Shown here piece after piece: positions 1 to 37,934 of a stretch of 64,000 nt of DNA. The notes beneath the pieces are model-generated. The model did not search any database and was not told the origin of the DNA. It saw only the letters and a program-made list of their open reading frames with translations. The position numbers and the translations under genes were made by a program. Numbering within the stretch: the first letter of the stretch is position 1; each line of letters opens with the position of its first letter. The DNA is from Corydoras sp. C115. Taxonomy: Eukaryota; Chordata; Actinopteri; Siluriformes; Callichthyidae. The stretch covers positions 7,478,501 to 7,542,500 of the forward strand of contig JAFMOC010000003.1 in assembly GCA_019802505.1 (NCBI GenBank), in the 5' to 3' direction.

Positions 1-808
1 GTAGATGACTGAACAATATAAAATTGCACCAGTTGGAAATGTGTATTTGAATGTGTTTGTCATCTGACTGGAAACCTCACCTGGTGTTCCCTTGCACTTT
101 GCTCACAAGCACTCGGATAGACTTCGTACCACCATCAAACCTGATCGTGATGGCAATTCATATTGTCCACAATATTAAACGATTATCATGTGACTCTACA
201 GGTCAAAACTATTTGTATAAAAATGAAAGCGACATGACTTGAATTCACCTTTGTGACATTTCAGTGTTTAATTAAAATTTTTAATATCAATTGAAAACTT
301 GGGCGGCACGGTGGCTTAGTGGTTAGCACGTTCGCCTCTCAGCGCTAGGGATTCCCGGTTCGAATCCCAATCTGGGTGGAGTTTCTATGTTCTCCCCGTG
401 TCCGTGTGGGTTTCCTCTGGGTTCTCCGGTTTCCTCCCACAGTCCAAAAACATGGATCAAGTGAATTGAGTTCTCCAAATTGCCCCATATAGAGTGTGTT
501 TGTGTGAGCGAGGGTGTGCCCAGCGATGGATTGGTGCACTGTCCTGGGTGTATCTGCCCAGCGCCCGAAACGTTCTCCCCTGGATGGGCATGGGGAACCC
601 CACCGCGACCCTAATATAGGATAAAGCGGAAGATAATGAATGAATGAATTGAAAACTTAAATGCGAGTTAAAATGAGGGTTAGAATTAGATGTCATCATT
701 TTTGTTCAGTAGTTTTAACACTGCTTGGTGTGTAGCTGGTGAACTGGTTGTGCAAAAGCATGTGATGAATGTAAGGGTCTTTAAGGTTAAACAGGTCTGT
801 TATTTCAG
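1..808 (+). other. probable psmb6 intron 1 (partial)
   Basis: No psmb6 propeptide exon is recognisable here. The first supported exon starts at 809 after a TTTCAG acceptor, so this stretch is probably intron 1 with exon 1 left of the window. Apart from the SINE at 301-646 nothing else is identified. A short divergent propeptide exon inside 1-300 cannot be excluded. Confidence 0.55.
301..646 (+). mobile_element. DANA/Mermaid-like tRNA-derived SINE, full length
   Basis: It starts with a tRNA-like head: A box around TGGCTTAGTGGTTAGCA and B box GGTTCGAATCC. The core carries the cytosine-rich block seen in all copies here, and it ends in a TGAA-repeat tail. A 12-bp target-site duplication, AATTGAAAACTT, lies at 289-300 and 647-658. 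It is in sense orientation to psmb6, inside its presumed first intron. Confidence 0.9.
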
Positions 809-876
809 ACCACCATCATGGCGGTGGAGTTTGATGGAGGTGTGGTGATTGGTGCAGATTCTCGTACAACTACTGG
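809..876 (+). CDS. psmb6: psmb6 exon 2 (Thr1 exon)
   Basis: Encodes mature residues 1-22 and two bases of residue 23, beginning TTIMAVEF. It holds the nucleophile Thr1 and Asp17. The acceptor is TTTCAG and the donor is GTATGA. The autocleavage Gly before Thr1 would come from the unseen previous exon. Confidence 0.93.
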
Positions 877-3671
877 GTATGAAAACTTCATGACTGTTTT
901 TATTGGGTTGTGTTTGCGTATTATGCCCACTATTTATGGAGTGTGTACTGAATAACTGGGTTGTTTCTCCAGAGCCTACATTGCGAACAGGGTAACAGAC
1001 AAGCTAACCCCTATTCATGACCGCATCTTCTGCTGCCGCTCTGGATCTGCGGCTGACACTCAGGCCATCGCTGACGCTGTTAGTTACCAGCTCAACTTTC
1101 ACAGGTAAAACCATGGTGCATCACAGCTTCTTCTTCTGACTGCACACAGCTGACTCAATCAAATATTAAACTGATTTAAATACCTTTAAATATTATTGAA
1201 AGTACTTATAGAATAAAATACATATTAAATGAATGCACAGAATACTAAAAGGAAATAAAAAAACTGCTAATATAGATGCGGGATGTCTTCATCCATGATG
1301 AACCAGCAAAAATGATAGACTTTTTCTTTTACAGATCAGGCACCTTATTTAAAATATATTAACTATTAAACAATTAAACACTAAAATGAGAAAAAAGAAG
1401 CATTTAAAGAAATCATTTGCTTTAGTTGAATTGGTTTTTAAATTGCTGCTGGTTGTCTGGATCAGACTCAGTACCCACCAAAACTCACTAGGAGCATTTA
1501 CACAAACTTTTTAAATTTTTTATAGTTTCATATAGTTTGTTTCTTGTAGTTTACAGTGCTTTTTGTTTTGTTTGTATTGATATAACTGAAGATGATTCTG
1601 TGTCATTTTTTTTTTTTTTAGCTTTTGTAACTTTCAGTACATAGGGACTGTCAGTAATCCATGTAAACTGTTTTAGTCAGAAAGGACTGGGCTCTTTTGA
1701 GTAAAGCGTCAACATATGTGAACAGGTTGATGTCATTACAGCACAATTCTCAGGGTACTTTTCTGCTCTGATCTTTAGAACTGTTTGGCTAAATGCATCC
1801 AGAATTATTAAAGACTAGGGTTAAAATTGATCAGAGCAGAACCCTGAGTGAGAACAACATCCAAAATAGTTTACTTGTTCATAACATTCCACAGTGATGT
1901 AGTTAAGTATAGAAGTTAAACATTTAAACATTTGTCATTCTCTCACTCTTTCACTCACTCCTTCTCTTAGCATCGAGCTGGATGAGCCTCCTCAGGTGCA
2001 GACAGCTGCTAATCTGTTTAAGCACATGTGCTACAAATACAGAGAGGAACTGATGGCTGGAATCATTGTAGCAGGCTGGGACAAACGGAGAGGAGGACAG
2101 GTGGGTAAAATAAACAATTTATAGTATGATGTATATTTGCCAGTTTTCCATACAAATGAAATCATTTTGTTTCTTTATACAATAAGCAAGGCTATGTTTG
2201 GTTCTGTTTTGGTTTGTGTTGTCGGATATATTGGCCAAAATACTGACACGGACTTAATAACTTAGTCAGAAATTAAGATTGGAGATTTTAGAGCATGATG
2301 TACCACAAACAATAAAGGGGCTTTGTTTTTCTTTTGTAATAAAAATGCAAATGAACTAGGCTTAATAGATGAACAACTCTCAAGTGGTCAGCTGTATGTG
2401 CAAACGTTAATAAAGACACATTGTATGAGCATATAGATATAAAGTGTTCATGTGTTTCAGCCACACTGAGCATTTTAATCCACTTATAAATCCAAACCAG
2501 GTCTTTTCAGATAATATAAATAATAAAAACTGCCATACACAAAAACATTGAGGTTGATCTGTTAGCAGATTAATTGCTCTGACTGCAGGAATTTTGGGCT
2601 GGCATTGGTCGAAGAGAAATTTAATTTTTTAACCTGAGCCTACATTCTAGCCTACACAGGTGTAAAGTCTGCTGTTAGAACACTGCCACTTTAATCAGAT
2701 ATTGCCACATGGTCAAGACATTTGGGTTTTAGATGAAATGTTGTCTCATATATAGATATTAGAACCGTAAATTAAAAAAGTCAATAATGTGTTTTCATAT
2801 ATCTTCCTTGTAATAACTGCATCAAGTGTGTGACTCATTGAACCATGTATTGTCTTTCTTTGATTTCCTCAGATTTCCTGCTGTAATGTGTCAGACATGG
2901 ATGATTGCTTTATAGTGTAACACTGTATCAATGTGAAATCAAATTTGTCCTTTGCAGTAAAACATTTTATATAAACAAGAAGTTAAAGTACAAACAATAA
3001 AAAGCCTTTTGAGTGTATGTTTTTCAGAGTACCTAGTTCCACCCCGAGACCCTGCTTGAAAACTGCTTGAATAAAAGTGTCTTATTATAAATATACTACA
3101 TTTAGAAATCCAAGATCAGGACCTCAATCGAAACTGTATTGAGTTTCATCAGCGATGGGAAAAGTATTAGCTGAGTTCTGGTCAAGTGGTGGTTCTTTTA
3201 TTTTATTTAGCTCTTGTTCCCTCTCCTGCAGGTCTACACAATTCCCATGGGTGGAATGTTTGTGAGGCAGCCCGTCTCTGTCGGTGGCTCAGGAAGCTCT
3301 TACATCTACGGCTTTGTAGATTCCAACTATAGGACTGGAATGACCAAGGAGGAGTGTCTGCGCTTCACTGCTGAAGGTAATAAGACTTAGAAACGGGGCG
3401 GGGGCTCTTGGGTTAAATGGGTTAAATGTGTCCTCCATATTTAATGGAACTTAATGTTCACATGAAGTTTTTATAACATTTTTTTGCATGATTGTACAGT
3501 GTAATGTGTTTAATTATGAAATTCTCATTTTTCTCTTAATTAGCTTTGGCTCTTGCTATGGAACGAGACGGATCCTCTGGGGGTGTGGTCCGATTGGCAG
3601 CCATCACAGAGGCGGGGCTCGAGCGCAGTGTCATTCTGGGGAACCAGCTTCCCAAATTTTTTAATGCTTAA
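809..3671 (+). CDS. psmb6: proteasome 20S subunit beta-1 (PSMB6), mature-chain exons 2-6
   Basis: This encodes the constitutive beta-1 subunit of the 20S proteasome core, an N-terminal nucleophile threonine protease that cuts after acidic residues. Exons 809-876, 973-1104, 1971-2100, 3232-3376 and 3544-3671 join in frame to 200 codons plus TAA. Thr1 is the first codon of the first exon, and Asp17 and Lys33 of the catalytic set are present. Arg45, which shapes the acidic S1 pocket of beta-1, is present; this separates it from the immunoproteasome subunit PSMB9, which has Leu there. The SGSGSSYIYG and AMERDGSSGGV blocks are typical of the family. The human mature chain is about 205 residues; here the C-terminus is shorter and ends FFNA. 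The propeptide exon is missing from the window. Introns of 96, 866, 1131 and 167 bp hold no repeat that I recognise. All boundaries are GT-AG. Confidence 0.95.
973..1104 (+). CDS. psmb6: psmb6 exon 3
   Basis: Encodes mature residues 23-66, including Lys33 and Arg45 in the IFCCRSGSAAD block. The acceptor TTTCTCCAG and the donor GTAAAA are clear. Confidence 0.94.
1971..2100 (+). CDS. psmb6: psmb6 exon 4
   Basis: Encodes residues 67-110 with the motifs IELDEPP and KYREELMAGI. The acceptor is CTCTTAG and the donor is GTGGGT. It ends in phase 0. Confidence 0.94.
3232..3376 (+). CDS. psmb6: psmb6 exon 5
   Basis: Encodes residues 111-158, starting VYTIPMGGM and containing the conserved GGSGSSYIYGFVD segment. 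The acceptor is TCCTGCAG and the donor is GTAATA. Confidence 0.94.
3544..3671 (+). CDS. psmb6: psmb6 exon 6 with stop
   Basis: Encodes residues 159-200 and the TAA stop at 3669-3671. It contains AMERDGSSGGVVRLAAI. The C-terminus is a few residues shorter than in human PSMB6. Confidence 0.94.
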
Positions 3672-3879
3672 AAATCAGCTATCCACATGTTCAAGTGACT
3701 ACAGCTTCAACATACAATACCTCCTATAGAGCAGTGTTCTTTTTTTTCATCCTCCACACACACGTTCACTAAACCAGTGTGAGTCGTAACATGCCGCACA
3801 TCCTGCACACATACACACATAAATTGAGTTGCGTGTGTGTGAATTCCGTAGTTGTGTTCGGTGGGTTTGAGCAGGAAAC

Positions 3880-3885
3880 ATTAAA
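3880..3885 (+). terminator. psmb6 poly(A) signal candidate
   Basis: ATTAAA sits 209 bases after the stop codon. A consensus AATAAA also occurs at 3966-3971. Either would end a short 3' UTR; transcript ends are needed to choose. Confidence 0.5.
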
Positions 3886-4367
3886 GTTCAAGTTCATTTA
3901 AACTCATTAAACTGTACAATACAGGATTCAGACACTACTAAATGAAGAATTCAAAACGTTTGTTAAATAAACAGGTTGACTCTGATCATGTTTCCTCATT
4001 ACTGAATTATTTCATCTGATGTGAAATGTTTGAGCCACTGAGCACAATGTGGGAATTCAGATATAAATCAAAGGGAGGATGAGGTGGAAGGAACAGTTTA
4101 ATGTGATCACCTGCAATCCTGAGTGTAAATACACTGAAGTTAAGTTTAACCAGTATCACTTATAAAGTGCACGAATGTTAATCACCCAGTTTAAACTGCA
4201 ATAATAAAAATTTATACAAAATCATGGCAAACCAGTCACAGTCAGAGCTGCAGCTGTAGATAAACTGATCTATTTTGCCATCCATGTAGTGAAACACACC
4301 CATATACACACACTGAGTGAAGTGAGCACACATGCCCAGAGCAGTGGACAGCCCTGTACTGGTCACC

Positions 4368-4700
4368 TGGGGAGCAATTGGGATTAGACTAGATTAGATT
4401 TTACTTTGTCATTGAGTAAACAAGTACGAAGTCAATGAAATTACTAACCAGAAGTGCAAGATGGAGATTATTTACATATAAATACAGTCAAGTGCATGGT
4501 GATAAGGTAGATAACAGTTATAATAATTATAAAGATTTACACTATGTATAGTACAGATGGGTGTGAATAAAATATAGTAGTGAATATAAAGTATTGAAGA
4601 TTTATACACTTACATTATTGTGCAGTGTAAGTAGTGCAATAGCGCCATGTGCAAGTATGCAAAATACAATCGCTTAGGCAGGTTTAATAAGCAGTATTAA
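4368..4700. repeat. unclassified interspersed fish repeat
   Basis: A segment with tandem GATTAGA units, a block reading TTTACTTTGTCATTGAG and AACCAGAAGTGCAA is followed by AT-rich sequence. The same order of blocks recurs near 53183-53350, which shows it is interspersed. I see no coding capacity and cannot assign a family. Confidence 0.5.
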
Positions 4701-4744
4701 ATATCATGGAGTCGTTATGGTTCAGAAGGTGAAAATATTATGGT

Positions 4745-4862
4745 GAAATCAGGACGTTAGGTTCCTTGCCCAAGGACACTTCAGCCAAAGTACTTGGTAG
4801 GATCGGGAATCGAACCAGGAACCTTCAGGTTATAAGGTTGGTAACTTAACCACAAGCCTATG
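4745..4862 (-). mobile_element. tRNA-derived SINE fragment, second type
   Basis: On the minus strand this reads as a tRNA-like head with B box GGTTCGATTCC, followed by a CTTGGGCAAGGAACC block. This block resembles the copies at 23196 and 60105. The 3' part is not recognised. Confidence 0.55.
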
Positions 4863-5029
4863 TGGGATTGTTAAACTAGCATTCTGCCAAAGTCAGACTA
4901 CTTTCCAGTTTCTCTAACAAACAAACACTGCCATCCAGTGGCCAAATTACAGAACAGTTTATAAAAAGCATCAAGAAATGTATTGTACGTCACGGATTGA
5001 TACGAAGATTGTGGAGTGTCAGAGTTATA

Positions 5030-5318
5030 CGTTATTGCCATTAATATCACGACTGGACAAACGGCTCAGCCAATTATATTTAAAGACTGAAACTATCACT
5101 TTTTTATGAAAATTAATAAGGCACTCGAGGTTGTGTATTTTTGTGAATAAATCATGGGACAAGAGGTGTTATTAGACACGATGCAAAGCAGAGTACAGTT
5201 ACACCTTCTTTCCTGTGATTTATTCACAAAACTACACAACCTCGAGTGCCTTATTGCTTTTGCAGAAAACGGGTAGATCCAGTCTTTAAATCTTAATATT
5301 AACCACTTAAGACTCAAA
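5030..5318. mobile_element. hairpin MITE with long terminal inverted repeats
   Basis: Inner arms 5116-5154 and 5216-5254 are reverse complements over 39 bases with one mismatch. The outer arms continue less perfectly: the ATTTAAAGACTG block near 5078 pairs with CAGTCTTTAAAT near 5279. The centre holds no ORF. Related pieces occur at 7240-7325, 21761-21905 and 22195-22265. The superfamily is not recognised. Confidence 0.75.
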
Positions 5319-5431
5319 AATCATTCACATCTTTTAACTCTCCACTTATGATCTTTTCACTTCGGTTCTGTTTAAGTTGCACTGATTACAATGACAGTTA
5401 ATGCAGCAACAATGTTATTACCATAATGCTA

Positions 5432-5545
5432 TGGGTGTGGTGGTGGCTTAGTGGTTAGCACGTTTGCCTTTCAGCGGTGAGGATCCAGATTTGAGTTCTC
5501 TTTGGGATTTCCTCCCACGGGTCTAAAACATGGATTCAAGGTGAA
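5432..5545 (+). mobile_element. DANA-like SINE, 3'-truncated and diverged
   Basis: The tRNA-like head and part of the core match the consensus of other copies, with many differences. It stops at the tail of the oppositely oriented copy that begins at 5546. Confidence 0.75.
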
Positions 5546-5898
5546 TTCATTCATTTCATTCATTATCTCCCGCTTTATCCTCCATTAGGGTCGCGGTGGG
5601 GTTCTCCATGCCCATCCAGGGGAGAATGTCTCGGGCGCTGGGCAGATACACCCAGGACAGGGCGCCTATCCATCGCTGGGCACACACTCACTCACACAAA
5701 CACACTCTATATGGGGCAATTTTTGAGAATTCAATTGACTTGATCCATGTTTTGGGACTGTGGGAGGAAACCGGAGAACCCGGAGGAAACCCACGCAGAC
5801 ACGGGGAGAACATAGAAACTCCACCCAGATGGGGATTCGAACCGGGAATCCCTAGCGCTGAGAGGCGAACGTGCTAACCACTAAGCCACCGTGCCGCC
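5546..5898 (-). mobile_element. DANA-like SINE, full length
   Basis: Complete on the minus strand, from the TGAA tail at the left end to the GGCGGCACGG head at the right end. Together with the truncated copy at 5432 it forms a tail-to-tail inverted pair. Confidence 0.88.
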
Positions 5899-5981
5899 AT
5901 TGCCCGTATACAGTGTGTGTGATTTTAGTAGTTTTAATTTAAACTGAATAAGGTTATTAATTAGCCCCATACACCCCCCAT

Positions 5982-6142
5982 GCCATGTATCTGCCCAGGA
6001 CAAGATGCCAATCTATCGTTGAGAACACTCACTCACACAGACACACAAAATATATGGGGATATTTAGAGCATTCAGTTGACCTTGATCCATGTTTTTGGA
6101 TTGTGGGAAGAAACCAGAGAACCCGGAGGAAACGCCCTAGTA
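5982..6142 (-). mobile_element. DANA-like SINE, internal fragment
   Basis: The core region, from the 'TATCTGCCCAGGACA' block to the 'GAGAACCCGGAGGAAAC' block, is recognisable. Head and tail are missing. It is more diverged than the neighbouring full copy. Confidence 0.7.
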
Positions 6143-6761
6143 CAAAGATATTACATATAAATACAATGTATGTCTGTTTGGAGACTCTGTGAATACCTTA
6201 AAAAAAATGAAACACCCACCTGTTGCACCAGTTTCTGCTGCCCTTCACTCTTCCTCTCGTGTGCTTTTATTTGGCTCTCCTAAAGAACTCTCAGTTCTAT
6301 AAAGAGCAGCTGCTTCTGCTACATGTTGTACTTTGTTAGACTCTTACTCTGTTCTGCATCCAGGAGCAGCACAGGACATATCTGAATGGTGTAGTGCTGC
6401 TGGAATTATAAAACCTTTGTGCCACTGCTGGACTGAGAATAATTCACCAATTAAAAATGTCCAAACTGTAGCAACTTTCGTAATAAGATATAAATGGACA
6501 GTGTTTTAAAAACTCCTGCAGCACAACATACACTAACACACCACCATGACAGAGTGAGTACAAAATGTTGAAACAGTGCTGAAAAGCAACCGCCCAGATA
6601 CCCGTGATGATCCTGATCATCAGAGAACAGAGAACTGCAGAACGAGACTGTAAATCTAAATCTAAATCTGTAAATCTGAGCCGTTTCTCCAGATGTGACA
6701 TTTTTTACACCTTTAACCGCTTCACATTCATATCACATACAATTATTTTAAATCATGTTCT
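6143..6761. other. intergenic, nothing recognised
   Basis: No coding pattern, splice structure or known repeat is seen. The open frame on the minus strand (6444-6701) shows no similarity that I recognise. Confidence 0.5.
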
Positions 6762-6775
6762 ATAAATGGAATACA

Positions 6776-7124
6776 TTCATTCATTATCACCCGCTTTTCC
6801 TCTATTAGGGTCGCGGTGGGGTTCCCCATGCCCATCCAGGGGAGAACGTCTCGGGCGCTGGGCAGATAGACCCAGGACAGGGCGCCAATCCATCGCTGGG
6901 TACACACTCACTCACTCACTCAAACACACTTTATATGGGGCAATTTTTAGAGAACTCAATTAACTTGATCCATGTTTTTGGACTGTGGGAGGAAACCGGA
7001 GAACCCGGAGGAAACCCACGCAGACACGGGGAGAACATGGAAACTCCACCCAGATGGGGATTCAAACCGGGAATCCCTAGCGCTGAGAGGCGAACGTGCT
7101 AACCACTAAGCCACCGTGCCGCCC
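6776..7124 (-). mobile_element. DANA-like SINE, full length with 14-bp TSD
   Basis: A nearly intact copy on the minus strand. An exact 14-bp duplication, ATAAATGGAATACA, flanks it at 6762-6775 and 7125-7138, showing a clean recent insertion. Confidence 0.92.
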
Positions 7125-7239
7125 ATAAATGGAATACAGATTAATATAAACAGTGAGCCGATTCCTGATAAGCAGGATAGGTTAATAATCTAGTTTTAAA
7201 AAGGTTGTGTGTTGTAAATATAATCCACTCCTCCAAATC

Positions 7240-7325
7240 AATCAAATCCTCAAGCGTAACGCATCTTTCTCGTGATTTATTTACAGCAATGCACAGCCTT
7301 GAGTGCCTTATTATATTTTATTACA
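7240..7325. repeat. fragment of the hairpin MITE family
   Basis: The segment CGTGATTTATTTACAGC followed by CTTGAGTGCCTTATTAT matches one arm of the element at 5030-5318. Only one arm is present. Confidence 0.55.
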
Positions 7326-7629
7326 GCGCACACACCCTCCCCGATCCCATGCAGTCTAAACCTCCATATAAAGGGCAACATTTTTAAACCACATTTAAGA
7401 AATTAACTTTTCTTTTTCATTTCGTTGTTGTTTGTTATGAGACAGATGATTCAAAATCAGGTAAGTGAACGTCATTATAGTGAAGGTTAATCTATGAAAG
7501 TTTCCAGAAATGACTCATGGTATTTATAACATGGAGTTGTACCAGAATGTTCAAACCTTTAGATTAAACAAAGTATTAGATGAATGTAAAACATCAATGA
7601 TCAGTACAAAACCAGTAAAGACAAGAAAT

Positions 7630-10336
7630 CCGAGCACTAACATTTCAGTCCTTTAATTGTCAAACATTAATTTGCATATCATTGTCAAAAGAGTTTCTGC
7701 ATGTGACCGAGAGCCACAAGTTAAAAACATCTCTAAGGAAGTTAAATAAAAAGGTTTGTTATACATCTTCAAGCACTAACATAACACGGGAAGAACAACC
7801 ATGCTGACATAGTAAGACAAAATATTAAACTGGGACCAAGGGAGAGGAAAAGAAAGTGATTTTTAGGTCTGATATCGGGTCTCCACATGAATGAAAATAA
7901 CAGCCACCCCCTCAGCCGAGAAGCAGAGTGACTGTGGATCTCTTTGGTATTTCTGTTTTCAGCAGACGTGATATAGAACTATGTTGAAAGTATCAGAATC
8001 TTAAAGTCAATGCAGATTGAGAACAGTGCGTGAGTTCGGGAATGAGTTCACATCAGTTCAGTACTGAATACAACTCACATCGCAAGATTTATCCAGGATA
8101 TTAGAAATACAAGGATATGTCAGCTGAGTAAAAAAACACATTGTTCTTGAATGTAGTGAGGCAGAGGAAAGGTTATAAAGTGTGCAGCCCCACTGTCAGT
8201 GAAGAACATCACAAACCACAGAGATACATGACATTCTGTGCTCAGCTGCTTTAGTTAATAAATGCAGGTGTATTAAATCATGTACCTGGTCATGCCAACT
8301 GTATGTTTCTGTCTTTGAAGAAACAGTTTTGGGAAGGCCCTTTAATGTTCCAGCATGACTGTGCCCCAGTTCACAAAGAGGCATCCATAATAGGTTGGTG
8401 GGTTTGGTGTTGACATTGACCGACCCACATATAGCTCTGTCAATCCCACTAAACACTTCTGAATGACCTAGAATGGAGATCATGAGGCATTTCTCACACA
8501 CTGTGTCTGGCAATAAAAATTCCTACCCCCCACTTTTTGTATAAATCCTTTCCAAAAACTCCATGCTGTAACGAGGAGACTGATTTAGATTAGAATGCGA
8601 TGTTAGAAAAGCTCCAGCGAGCCTCAGTTCGTGTTCCAATACTTTACATTTGTGTTTGAAGCAAAACTTCAACAGCAGCAGCACAAATCTGACTAAAATT
8701 AACAGGAGGTGAAAACCACACAGCTAAAGAACATGTCCAGGGCCTGGCTGCCTTGTCATGAGAACAATAAAAAAATAAGCTGGGATCAGCAGCAAACCCT
8801 CGGTCCTAACAAAGTCCTGCTAAATGTTCTGATCTACTGAGTTGAGTGATTCCGGTGACTTCATAGTAAGTGAGTAAAAGAGTTGAGTAGAAGTTCCACT
8901 TAAGATCAATGTTCGACATGTTCTAGCATGGGGTCGTCAACCATTACTATCTAATGTGCCAGTTTCGGCAAAAATATCAATAACTACAGAAGCAGCTCTA
9001 ACATACATACAGGTTCTACTGCTGGTTAGTGTACATAAACATTACTATTAGATCCATAGGAGCATCAGTTCAGCTGCATTATCACAAGGCAGCAGTGCCA
9101 GACAATTTATGATGCACTCTGAACATCACTATCCAGCAGAAAGGCATCAGACTGTGCTGTAGCATACACACATTTAAGCTGATAAACTGCTGAAGTGCTT
9201 TTTAATAGATTATATGTAGACTAGAAATTACATTAAGAAAAACACAGGGATGAGGTCTACAATAAAAGCAAAATATAAGAATAACTTTTTAAAATCACGT
9301 ACAGATTTGCTTTAGAAACATCCAGGACGCCATTAGGATGTTTAAAACACACCTAGTCCTGTTCTAGTAAGATATCATATTTTTAATAAACCAGCCAAAT
9401 GTTTTAGGGTATGGTTCTGGCACATGAAAAATAAAAAAAGTCTAACTGTCTGTCCCATTTGCTCATCAGTCCAAATTCCCACAGAGAACCTCATAATCTT
9501 TTCCTATTTCTCATAATAAATTTAAATTTCACATGAAAGCAAGCTAAGGGAAAACCAGCATATGCATCGGGTTTCAGATTCTGATACTTGCAAATTTGGA
9601 GATGTAACACAAAAGTCCCCGAAAGTACAAGGCAGGAGTTTTTACAACACAGCAGCCGTTTCCAAATATACACAATTTTAAACGACTCCCACCAGCTAGT
9701 AAAACAACGGCACTGCTCACGAAGCACGTATGTCTTTGCTGACTTCTCTCCCAAGTACTTGAATGGAAACCTCACATAGTAATTGTTCCATATGTACAAG
9801 TAATAAAACATAGACCATGAAGACAATGTATATAAAAAGGATTGTAGGCATGATGAGGCATAGAGGCCTGAAGTGTGATTCTCAAGTGTTTAAAAACTGC
9901 TGAAGGTGCAGCTCATATAAAAACATTGCACTTAAAAAGTTTGTGTGCAATCAGCTTTAGGCTTATGTGCAACCAAGAGTGCATGTAGTATTTCCCCAGA
10001 GTAAATAGAAAATTCATTAGTATAATAATCCATACCAAGCTTCCAGCATGTTTCAGGAGGCTCCACTAGGATTGGGAAGATGGCGGAACTGCCCATTTTA
10101 TCGCCATTAACACAAAGGAACCGTTCCTTTCCAATATTACACTTAACCACAGCAAAAATATCACAAGAATCCTAAAACTTCAGTAACAATTCTGATACAT
10201 TGAGCACTTTCATTAAAATCCATCTAAATTAAATCTAATTGTCAGCTTTTCCATTAAAACTTACTCAATCCCACGTCACACTAATTCATCACCTTTCTTT
10301 TTCCTCACTGACAACCACGTTGCATAAATGAGCCTT
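7630..10336 (-). other. probable kif1c 3' UTR and flank
   Basis: This follows the kif1c stop codon at 10337. It is AT-rich with few repeats and no splice or coding pattern. On the minus strand an ATTAAA (plus-strand TTTAAT at 7652-7657) could end a UTR of about 2.7 kb. The extent is a guess; earlier poly(A) use is possible. Short open frames here, such as 9491-9826, look like chance. Confidence 0.35.
8320..8520 (+). mobile_element. Tc1/mariner-like transposase fragment, degenerate
   Basis: The text around TTCCAGCATGACTGTGCCCC followed by GTTCACAAAG matches the 'QHDCAPVHKA' segment of fish Tc1-like transposases. The frame is broken within about 60 bases. The rest of the element is not found. 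Confidence 0.6.
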
Positions 10337-37009
<26,673 letters not shown>

Positions 37010-37066
37010 GGCAACCTCTACACCTGGAAAATAAAAAAAAAGTTATTTATAAACTGATTCATGATG

Positions 37067-37534
37067 AGGCGGCACGATGGCTTAGTGGTTAGCACATTCG
37101 CCTCTCAGCGCTAGGGATTCCCGGTTCGAATCCCCATCTGGGTCCATCTGGGTTCCGAATCCCCAATTGACTTGATCCATGTTTTGGGACTGTGGGAGGA
37201 AACTGGAGAACCCGGAGGAAACCCACGCAGACACGGGGAGAACATGGAAACTCCCCATCTGGGTGGAGTTTCCATGTTCTCCCCGTGTCTGCGTGGGTTT
37301 CCTCCGGGTTCTCCGGTTTCCTCCCACAGTCCAAAAACATGGATCAAGTCAATTGAGTTCTCCAAATTGCCCCCTATAGAGTGTGTTTGTGTGAGTGAGT
37401 GTGTGCCCAGCGATAGAGTGGTGCCCTGTCCTGGGTGTGTCTGCCGAGCGCCCGAAACGTTCTCCCCTGGATGGGCATGGAAACCCCACCGCGACCCTAA
37501 TATAGAATCAAGTGGAAGATAATGAATGAATGAA
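37067..37534 (+). mobile_element. DANA-like SINE with 90-bp internal inverted duplication
   Basis: A full head and tail are flanked by the 12-bp duplication TGATTCATGATG (37055-37066 and 37535-37546). Inside, 37165-37254 is the reverse complement of 37265-37354 with only a few mismatches and a 10-base loop. The element is thus about 120 bases longer than its relatives. It sits just upstream of the acceptor of kif1c coding exon 1. Confidence 0.92.
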
Positions 37535-37934
37535 TGATTCATGATGTTTAAATATTATACAAAATCATTAAAAACTTAAGTGTTGATCTACAATCTACAG
37601 AAACTCATGGATCCTTTAAAAACAGGTAGTGGGTCAAAAGATATTTGAAAAAAACTTTGAAGATGCATGGAGTTTAAATGGTTCAATAATAAAAGGTAAA
37701 ATTAAAATCTAACAGAATTTAATTTAATAACAGCTTAAAAACCTTAATTTTACCTAATTGTAATGTTGATCATAATGTTTATTTTGATGAGTATAATGCT
37801 CAGGCTTAACTACATTTAAACTGCTGTCTGGTACAAATTATGTACAAGTGAAGACATTTTAATATTTGGAATAACCATGTGCTGTTTGGTAATAACAATG
37901 CCTTTAGGATCAACTTAATCCAATAACAAAACAG

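Noticed and set aside
301..370. tRNA gene-like A and B boxes at SINE heads
   Set aside because: They cannot be folded as a full cloverleaf by eye, recur in about 20 copies and are followed by SINE cores and TGAA tails.
809..3671. PSMB9 (immunoproteasome beta-1i) instead of PSMB6
   Set aside because: Residue 45 is Arg and the TTTG/ICC context matches PSMB6; PSMB9 has a hydrophobic residue there.
9491..9826. Minus-strand 111-codon frame
   Set aside because: It lies in the probable kif1c 3' UTR and has no recognisable domain.
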